Source: Alloprevotella tannerae (GTDB lineage Bacteria > Bacteroidota > Bacteroidia > Bacteroidales > Bacteroidaceae). Taken from it: DNA of 5,007 nucleotides. A model generated the notes under the pieces. The model ran no database searches. It worked only from the letters and a program-made list of their open reading frames with translations, and had not been told where the DNA came from. A program made the position numbers and the translations under genes. Positions 1 to 5,007 of this stretch are shown here, piece after piece. Within the stretch, counting starts at the first letter, position 1. Every line of letters starts with the position of its first letter. The stretch spans positions 1 to 5,007 of the forward strand of contig JABZGO010000146.1 of the NCBI GenBank assembly GCA_015259305.1. Direction: 5' to 3'.

Positions 1-937
1 AACCCTTTGGGGCGGACAAGAGATTATCCGCTTGAAACAAATCAAGACGGACGCAGAGAACGTGGGAGAAAGTTGGGAGCTTTCCGGCGTGGCCGGCGCG
101 GCGACGCACGTGAGCGAAGGCAAAGACAAGGGCTTGACGATCTGCGACCTCATTGATCGCTATGGCGCTGAACTCGTAGGGCAAAAGAACTTTTCGCGCT
201 TCGGAAATAAGTTTCCGCTACTCGTTAAGTTTATTTCAGCCGCCCAAGATTTGAGTATTCAGGTGCATCCCAATGACGAAATCGCCCATAAAATGGGGCA
301 TCCGTATGGTAAATCTGAAATGTGGTTTATCGTAGGAGCACCGGAGGAGACTCAATTATATATGGGGTTCGACCATCCGTTGACGCCCGAACTTTATGAA
401 AAGGCGCTACTCGAGGGAAACTTCTTGGACTTACTCCATACGCAGCCGTCGGCAGCCGGCGATTGTTTCTTCATTCCGGCAGGTAGGATTCACAGCATCG
501 GTGCCGGCAACTTACTGATCGAAATTCAGCAGGCGAGCGATGATACCTTTCGCGTCTATGATTTTGATCGCATCGGGAAGGATGGGAAAAAGCGGGAGTT
601 GCACACAGAACAAGCCAAGATGGCCTTGAACTTCAACGATTGTCGCCCGGATTCTGTGGCTTATGATCAAGCGTGGAACAAAAGAGTTCCTTTGGTGCGT
701 TGTAGTGCTTTCTCTACACGCTTGGGGCGTTTGAATCAGCCCTTTCACGCCGGCTATTCGGATCTGGATAGTTTTGTGGTGCTCGTGGCTTACGAGGGAG
801 CGGCCGTTTGCACTGACAATTTTGGAAATCGCTTTACGCTACAAGCAGGTGCGAGTGTGTTGTTGCCGGCAACGACGCAGTATTTGGAGATCGAACCTAA
901 AGCATCTTTTGCCTTTATGGAGGCTTTTGTGGAATAA
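1..937 (+). CDS. manA: Mannose-6-phosphate isomerase, class I (5'-partial)
   Basis: Cytoplasmic zinc enzyme that interconverts mannose-6-phosphate and fructose-6-phosphate, feeding mannose into glycolysis or supplying GDP-mannose synthesis. The frame is open to the window edge: the first full codon is at base 2, giving a 311-residue fragment that begins TLWGGQEI. The WGG near the N-terminus is typical of the family, so the TTG at 32 is an internal leucine codon, and only about 10-15 residues should be missing from a short-form protein of about 320. The zinc ligands are all visible: Gln87 and His89 in QVHPND, Glu106 in GKSEMW and His164 in GRIHSIG. IEIQQASD and RVYDFDR (residues 184-190, with the family's active-site arginine) follow. 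A smaller C-terminal beta domain (about 230-311) completes the protein, and the stop is TAA at 935-937. It converges on the next gene and is followed by an inverted repeat. The promoter lies outside the window. Identity is secure from the motifs. Confidence 0.96.
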   Translation, partial: TLWGGQEIIRLKQIKTDAENVGESWELSGVAGAATHVSEGKDKGLTICDLIDRYGAELVGQKNFSRFGNKFPLLVKFISAAQDLSIQVHPNDEIAHKMGHPYGKSEMWFIVGAPEETQLYMGFDHPLTPELYEKALLEGNFLDLLHTQPSAAGDCFFIPAGRIHSIGAGNLLIEIQQASDDTFRVYDFDRIGKDGKKRELHTEQAKMALNFNDCRPDSVAYDQAWNKRVPLVRCSAFSTRLGRLNQPFHAGYSDLDSFVVLVAYEGAAVCTDNFGNRFTLQAGASVLLPATTQYLEIEPKASFAFMEAFVE

Positions 938-968
938 GATCCCACATTTCGCGTAGGAGACATTATAT

Positions 969-1024
969 AATAAGAGGTGATTATCGCTCGGTGCAGGAAA
1001 GACCGGCAATAATCACCTCTTATT
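969..1024. terminator. Probable bidirectional terminator between convergent genes
   Basis: A perfect 16-bp inverted repeat (arms 969-984 and 1009-1024) encloses a 24-nt loop. A short inner stem, 989-992 with 1002-1005, can also form within the loop. The repeat starts 31 nt after the manA stop and lies 14 nt beyond the stop of the minus-strand gene on the other side. On the + strand the right arm runs into TTATTTTG, a moderate U-tract, so it best fits termination of manA. On the minus strand the tail is TTATTATATAAT, which is A/T-rich but not a clean T-run. The stem itself is A/T-rich at its base. A terminator serving both genes is the simplest reading. It fills most of the 101-bp gap, in which I see no other feature. 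Confidence 0.75.
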
Positions 1025-1038
1025 TTGTGTGACGATGG

Positions 1039-1518
1039 TTAGTCGCGCGCGGCGATCGTATAGAATTGTGCAGGACCTTCTTCGAGGAAGATCAACTGCA
1101 AACCCTCAGGTTGCCAAAGTGCGTTAATCTCAGCCACCCATTGTATGGCGCCGGCGCCGGGCGTGAGTTGCTTGGAAGAGATGCGAAGACCGCGCCGCTT
1201 CACGGCTTTCTGCTCATTGATGCGCCAACAGAAGGCTTCCACGCCGGCGTGCTTGTCGACGAATGCCAAATAGTCGGCATCTTCCAGCAAATATTGCAGA
1301 CATTGGATAAATGCTTCCTGATCGGATGCATTCGCCATATCTTCTGCTAGCGAAATATAGTCGTTTCGGAAAGCGGTCGACTTCATCTGAAGTGCTTTCT
1401 CGCTAATAAAAGTCTTGGGCGATTGGGCGCAAGCGTTGACTTCGTCCATTACGGCTTTGTCATCTTGCGTTTGTATTTTTGCGAAGTTGATCCAATCCGC
1501 ATTTGATTCAAATTTCAT
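1039..1518 (-). CDS. Hypothetical soluble protein, 159 aa (possibly DUF6630-like)
   Basis: I do not recognise this protein with confidence. From the ATG at 1516-1518 it has 159 residues and begins MKFESNADWINFAK. It has no signal peptide or membrane segment, so it is probably cytoplasmic. The N-terminal two-thirds look mainly helical, with acidic stretches. A likely beta region follows around 82-100 (YLAFVDKH, then FCWRIN), a basic stretch KRRGLR near 108, and a C-terminal segment with QWVAEINALW (126-135) and GLQLIFLEEG (139-148). That shape recalls from memory the DUF6630 family, but this is untested. An in-frame ATG at 1618-1620 would add 34 residues and overlap the antiporter's 3' end by 35 bp. 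I prefer the inner ATG because the added segment is unstructured and basic, unlike the rest. The gene sits 67 bp after the antiporter stop on the same strand and may be its operon partner. No clear ribosome binding site is seen. Confidence 0.75.
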   Translation of the reverse strand: MKFESNADWINFAKIQTQDDKAVMDEVNACAQSPKTFISEKALQMKSTAFRNDYISLAEDMANASDQEAFIQCLQYLLEDADYLAFVDKHAGVEAFCWRINEQKAVKRRGLRISSKQLTPGAGAIQWVAEINALWQPEGLQLIFLEEGPAQFYTIAARD

Positions 1519-1585
1519 AGTCTTGTACTTTATATATAATGAATGATTCTCGTTTACCGCCGCGTTGATTTGAGCGCTTGGCGGT

Positions 1586-3883
1586 TTAGACTTGCTTAGC
1601 GGTAGGACTCGAGCCGGCATTGGCCAACTTAATTTGCTTCAAGTCTTTTTCTTCTCCTACCAACCAGATGGTGTCGCCTTTTACAATGCGCCGATTGGCC
1701 ACGGCAATGTTGATAGCGTTTCTCTCTTCCTCTTCGTCCTCAAAGCCAACGACCATACAGTTGTAATCTTCTCTGATGCCGCTTTCAAAAATTGTCTTTT
1801 CGCAGAAGGGAGATTTGCTGCCGATCGTAATATGCTTGATGTCGAGGCGGTGATCGAGGACCCGCATATTGCCGGTTACAATCTCCGCTTGCATACGTTT
1901 GGCTAAGGCTTTCAAACTGCTGTCGTCGCCAATGACTTCTATGGTATCTTGCGGGAAAAGCATCGTGTTGCCGTCCGGAATATTAACCCTATTGCCGCCG
2001 CGCACAATCGCGGCGATCATAACGCCGTCCGTTTGTCCAAAGTTAAGTTGAGCTAAAGTCAGGCCTCCCCAAGCCGAGTTGTTGGGTAATACGAGTTGCG
2101 ACAAGTGTAAATCGTGCCTATCGAGTGTTCTTGCGTAGCCCGGGCGCAGCGCCGCGGCTTTCCACTCCCGTTGGCGAAGATTGTGCGTGAAAGTTCGCTC
2201 CAAGCGGATGCTGACATACTTCACGCGCTTTGAAAACTGGTTTTTAAAGCCAAAGATTTGATCTGTCGTGATCAACGCTACGAGCAAGGCCGCCGCCAAT
2301 AAGTGCCAGTACCACCTAAACGGCGATAGATAGTTTAGGATATAATACGTCGCTAGCGTAGAAATACAAAAGCGAAGAGCCATACTCAAATAGAAAAAAA
2401 ACAGACTGCGCTTTGCGCCATTCAGACGCCATTGCTTGACCTCTTGTGCGTGGATTTTTTTCATCACAATCGGACGTAAAAAGACGGAAACTCCAAAGAA
2501 CGTGAGCAAACCTCCGACCACATTACCTCCCCAATGCGTCAGCAGACCTCGCAGAAAAGGCAGAATTACCGTAAAGGAAATACCGATCGCCGAAAAGGTT
2601 AGGACGAGATAAGTCACAACAATAACGAGCTGGCCCGTAAACATCACACGCCAGCCTGAAGTTGGCGCCTCTTTGCCTGCTGTTGAGCGATCCGCAAGAC
2701 GGCGCGTCACCTTTCGAGGCAGCAGTTTTTCCAAGCGTTGGTAAGCCGGCACACTCAGCTTGATCATATACGGCGTAAGGAAAGTCGTAATGATTGAAGC
2801 CGCCACCACAACCGGATAAAGGAAGTCGCTCGTCACGCCGAGCGTAATGCCGAGCGAAGCGAGGATAAACGAAAACTCGCCGATTTGAGCCATACTAAAG
2901 CCGCATTGCATCGCCGTCTTGAGTGGCAAGCCCGAAAGTAAGTAGCCGATTGTTCCAAAAAACATTTGTCCGAGCAAGATTGCCGCTACAATAACTACGA
3001 TTGGCGCCCAATGTTCTAGTAATATTGCGGGGTCAACGAGCATACCTACACTGACAAAGAATATAGCGCCAAATAAGTCCTTCAAGGAAGAAATTACCTT
3101 CTCAATAGCTTCAGCTTCGACCGTCTCGGCCAAGATGCTGCCAATCAAGAACGCGCCCAAGGCACTACTATAACCGGCTTTTTCGGCCAGAAATACCATC
3201 AAGAAGCATAGGCCTACGCTGAAGACCAACAGCGTTTCCGCGTTTAGCCATTTCTTGAAGGTTCGAAAAATTTGCGGCACGATGTAAATACCCACCACGA
3301 ACCAAAGAATCAAGAAGAAAAACAGCTTTCCGAAGCTCATTATGAGTTCCTGCCCCTCAAACTTATTCGATGCCGCGAGCGCCGGCAGAACGACCATCAG
3401 CAAGATGCCGAAGATATCCTCTAAGATTAGCACACTAATCACCCTGCCTGCAAACTTCTGTTGTAGTAAACCAAGTTCGCTAAACGACTTATAAATAATC
3501 GTCGTTGACGACATGGCAAGCATTCCGCCCAAAAACAAACTATTCATCTCCGACCAACCGAAGGATTCGCCTATGAGTGTACCCATCGTCATCATAAAAA
3601 GAATGATCGAGACGGCCGTTATGATGGGTCCGGTGCCCATTTTGACGAGCTTCTTAAAAGAAAACTCAAGTCCTAAGGCAAACATTAAGAAGATAATACC
3701 TATGTCAGCCCACGTGTGGATACTGGATGTATCCCTCACCGACGGGAAAAGCGTCATATGCGGACCGGCTAAAAAGCCGGCCAAGATATAACCCAAGATC
3801 AGCGGTTGCCGCAGGCGTTTAAAGATTAGGCCGGTGATGCCGGCTATGACAAGAATGAGTGCTAAGTCTGATATAATATTCAT
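1586..3883 (-). CDS. CPA2-family monovalent cation:proton antiporter (KefB-like) with two RCK-C-like domains
   Basis: Inner-membrane antiporter that exchanges K+ or Na+ for H+, by family. The ATG at 3881-3883 gives 765 residues. A TTG two codons upstream is also open but is the weaker start. Residues about 4-375 form the hydrophobic Na+/H+ exchanger domain with CPA2 hallmarks: FLMFALGLEF (66-75), LEDIFG with the ion-binding Glu-Asp pair (155-156), SALGAFLIGSILAE (240-253), FFVSVGMLVDP (275-285) and AQIGEFSFILASLG (332-345). After a basic linker, a second hydrophobic stretch (about 413-543) adds some four more membrane segments. The cytoplasmic end carries two RCK-C/TrkA-C-like domains (about 592-665 and 682-751), with patterns such as LFPQDTIEVIG and VKGDTIWLVGEE. 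I see no RCK-N Rossmann domain or GxGxxG motif, unlike E. coli KefB and KefC. The ion cannot be read from sequence: a Glu-Asp pair occurs in several CPA2 branches. The gene starts 66 bp after pepT, just past a hairpin. The family call is firm; the name kefB is not. Confidence 0.92.
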   Translation of the reverse strand: MNIISDLALILVIAGITGLIFKRLRQPLILGYILAGFLAGPHMTLFPSVRDTSSIHTWADIGIIFLMFALGLEFSFKKLVKMGTGPIITAVSIILFMMTMGTLIGESFGWSEMNSLFLGGMLAMSSTTIIYKSFSELGLLQQKFAGRVISVLILEDIFGILLMVVLPALAASNKFEGQELIMSFGKLFFFLILWFVVGIYIVPQIFRTFKKWLNAETLLVFSVGLCFLMVFLAEKAGYSSALGAFLIGSILAETVEAEAIEKVISSLKDLFGAIFFVSVGMLVDPAILLEHWAPIVVIVAAILLGQMFFGTIGYLLSGLPLKTAMQCGFSMAQIGEFSFILASLGITLGVTSDFLYPVVVAASIITTFLTPYMIKLSVPAYQRLEKLLPRKVTRRLADRSTAGKEAPTSGWRVMFTGQLVIVVTYLVLTFSAIGISFTVILPFLRGLLTHWGGNVVGGLLTFFGVSVFLRPIVMKKIHAQEVKQWRLNGAKRSLFFFYLSMALRFCISTLATYYILNYLSPFRWYWHLLAAALLVALITTDQIFGFKNQFSKRVKYVSIRLERTFTHNLRQREWKAAALRPGYARTLDRHDLHLSQLVLPNNSAWGGLTLAQLNFGQTDGVMIAAIVRGGNRVNIPDGNTMLFPQDTIEVIGDDSSLKALAKRMQAEIVTGNMRVLDHRLDIKHITIGSKSPFCEKTIFESGIREDYNCMVVGFEDEEEERNAINIAVANRRIVKGDTIWLVGEEKDLKQIKLANAGSSPTAKQV

Positions 3884-3902
3884 CTCCAAGGATAGAAAAG
3901 GA

Positions 3903-3932
3903 AGTACCGGCGCCGCTTATAGCGCCGGTACT
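3903..3932 (-). terminator. GC-rich hairpin after pepT: terminator or leader attenuator of the antiporter gene
   Basis: A perfect 11-bp inverted repeat (arms 3903-3913 and 3922-3932, containing GTACCGGCGC and its complement) encloses an 8-nt loop. On the minus strand it begins 17 nt after the pepT stop and runs straight into TTCCTTTTCT, the layout of an intrinsic terminator with an interrupted U-tract. The antiporter ATG lies only 19 nt beyond the stem. A promoter plus leader cannot fit between the hairpin and that ATG, so the antiporter is either transcribed by read-through from pepT or starts upstream within or before the hairpin, which would then be part of its leader. The pairing is certain; the role is inferred. 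Confidence 0.65.
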
Positions 3933-3949
3933 CTATGGAAAAAGTTGGC

Positions 3950-5007
3950 TTACTCGTAGAAATCTGCCGTAAGTCGACAGATATTCACGACCACTTCCAT
4001 CGCCTTTTCCATATTCGGAATCGGCAAGAACTCGTGCGGGCCGTGAAAATTCAGTCCGCCGGCAAAGATATTAGGGCAGGGGAGGCCCTTAAACGATAAC
4101 TGAGCACCGTCTGTGCCGCCGCGAATCGCTTTTACGCGTGGTGAAACGCCCGCTTCTTCCATCGCCTTAATGGCTAAATCCGTCACGTGCATCACCGGGT
4201 CGATCTTCTCACGCATATTATAATACTGATCTTTGACCATGAGACTTATCGTTCCCTCGCCGTATTGCGCATTGATTTTTTCGCCGGCTTCAATGATGCG
4301 TTTTTTGCGATCTTCAAACTTCTGGCGATCGTGATCGCGAATGATATAGGTGAGCGAAGCTTTCTCTACGCCGCCTTCCATCCCGATCAGGTGGAAGAAG
4401 CCTTGATAGCCGTCCGTCTTCTCCGGCACTTCATTAGCCGGCAGCAAGCCTATAAAATCCGTGGCCACGCGGCAAGCATTGATCATCTTATCCTTAGCAT
4501 AGCCCGGGTGTACGCTGACACCCGTGATGTCGACCTTTGCAACCGCCGCGTTGAAGTTCTCAAACTCCAGTTCGCCCAGTTCGCTGCCGTCCATCGTATA
4601 AGCCCATTCGCAGCCAAACTTCTCGACGTCAAACTTATGTGCGCCCAAGCCGATCTCCTCGTCGGGGTTAAAACCTACGCGAATTTTTCCGTGCTCTATC
4701 TCCGGATGCTCCATAAGGTAGATCATCGCTTGCACAATTTCCGCAATGCCCGCCTTATCGTCCGCGCCCAGCAGTGTGTGGCCGTCGGTCACGATGATAT
4801 CCTCGCCAATGTGGCGCTTGAGTTCAGGAAATTTTTCCACGCTCGTCACGATTCCGGCTGCGGCATCCAATACAATGTCCGTCCCGTCATAAGCTTTGAC
4901 GATGCGCGGTTTGATGTTAGCACCCGAAGCGTCCGGACTCGTGTCCATATGCGCGATAAAACCGATCGTCGGAGCTTTCTTTTTCGTATTTGAGGGCAAT
5001 GTTGCAT
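3950..5007 (-). CDS. pepT: Peptidase T, tripeptide aminopeptidase (5'-partial)
   Basis: Cytoplasmic dizinc aminopeptidase of the M20 family that releases the N-terminal residue from tripeptides, a late step of peptide catabolism. The frame is open to the window's right edge (in-frame codons for Ala and Thr precede the TTG at 4997-4999, which is a leucine codon), so the start lies outside. About 351 residues are present, and some 55-60 are missing compared with the roughly 408 of E. coli PepT. Counting that TTG leucine as residue 1, the catalytic set is complete: His17 and Asp19 in HMDTSPD, Asp80 in LLGADDKAG, Glu114-Glu115 in PDEEIG, Asp137 in TMDG, and His319 in NFHGPHEF. These match E. coli His78, Asp80, Asp140, Glu173-Glu174, Asp196 and His379 at a constant offset of about 60. 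[14 protein letters not shown] and [11 protein letters not shown], also typical of PepT, are present. The central dimerisation (lid) domain lies at about 150-265. The stop is TAA, and a hairpin follows. Confidence 0.96.
   Translation of the reverse strand, partial: ATLPSNTKKKAPTIGFIAHMDTSPDASGANIKPRIVKAYDGTDIVLDAAAGIVTSVEKFPELKRHIGEDIIVTDGHTLLGADDKAGIAEIVQAMIYLMEHPEIEHGKIRVGFNPDEEIGLGAHKFDVEKFGCEWAYTMDGSELGELEFENFNAAVAKVDITGVSVHPGYAKDKMINACRVATDFIGLLPANEVPEKTDGYQGFFHLIGMEGGVEKASLTYIIRDHDRQKFEDRKKRIIEAGEKINAQYGEGTISLMVKDQYYNMREKIDPVMHVTDLAIKAMEEAGVSPRVKAIRGGTDGAQLSFKGLPCPNIFAGGLNFHGPHEFLPIPNMEKAMEVVVNICRLTADFYE

Noticed and set aside
32..34. TTG as the start codon of manA
   Set aside because: The frame stays open to the window edge and the upstream codons encode the family's N-terminal WGG segment, so this is an internal leucine.
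512..956. Short open frames on the minus strand (512-748) and in another + frame (774-956) within and just past manA
   Set aside because: Both overlap well-conserved manA coding sequence and show no family features.
1519..1545. The TATATATAA stretch upstream of the small gene as a promoter -7 element
   Set aside because: It is A/T-rich but does not match the TAnnTTTG form expected in Bacteroidota, and no TTTG -33 element sits at a suitable distance.
1519..1620. Upstream ATG at 1618-1620 for the small gene, extending it over the antiporter stop
   Set aside because: It adds 34 poorly structured residues and a 35-bp overlap with the antiporter; the ATG at 1516-1518 gives a more natural protein.
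1592..2051. Overlapping + strand open frames opposite the 3' part of the antiporter gene
   Set aside because: They are antisense to the RCK-C-like coding region, have no recognisable domain, and overlap each other in different frames; they are shadow frames.
3513..3791. A 92-codon + strand open frame opposite the antiporter N-terminus
   Set aside because: It is antisense to conserved transmembrane segments and gives a composition typical of reversed membrane-protein codons.
4187..4993. A 268-codon open frame on the + strand opposite pepT
   Set aside because: It lies entirely antisense to a gene with a complete catalytic motif set. Its translation resembles no family I know and looks like a shadow produced by the codon use of pepT.
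4997..4999. TTG as the start codon of pepT
   Set aside because: It would leave a protein about 60 residues short at the N-terminus; the frame continues to the window edge with residues that fit PepT.

Overview
The window holds four protein-coding genes and two intergenic hairpins. It looks like an ordinary chromosomal housekeeping region of a member of the Bacteroidota, probably of the order Bacteroidales. That placement rests on the style of the ManA, PepT and long CPA2 antiporter proteins, the moderate GC content (close to half by eye), and the lack of clear Shine-Dalgarno sequences at usable spacing. No marker gene such as an rRNA is present, so the taxonomy is an inference.

Layout: the left end (1-937, + strand) is a class I mannose-6-phosphate isomerase gene (manA) that enters from outside the window and lacks only its first few codons. 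It converges on a minus-strand group. Between them, at 969-1024, is a long perfect inverted repeat that probably ends transcription from both sides. The minus-strand group reads, in transcription order: pepT, tripeptidase T (3950-5007, N-terminus cut by the window edge); a 765-residue CPA2-type monovalent cation:proton antiporter (1586-3883); and a 159-residue soluble protein that I do not recognise with confidence (1039-1518). Gaps are 66 bp (pepT to antiporter) and 67 bp (antiporter to small gene). The pepT-antiporter gap holds an 11-bp GC-rich hairpin that resembles a terminator and ends only 19 nt before the antiporter start codon.

Functionally, ManA links mannose-6-phosphate to fructose-6-phosphate, PepT finishes peptide breakdown in the cytoplasm by removing the N-terminal residue of tripeptides, and the antiporter handles K+ or Na+ against H+ at the inner membrane. 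I see no pathway that joins them.

I found no mobile element, CRISPR array, tRNA, rRNA, toxin-antitoxin pair or defence-type cassette, and no evidence for a new multi-gene system. The points most worth a second look are the hairpin just before the antiporter start, the antiporter's domain architecture (no recognisable nucleotide-binding RCK-N domain, an extra membrane bundle, two RCK-C-like domains), the unrecognised small gene and the frequency of the palindrome GCCGGC.
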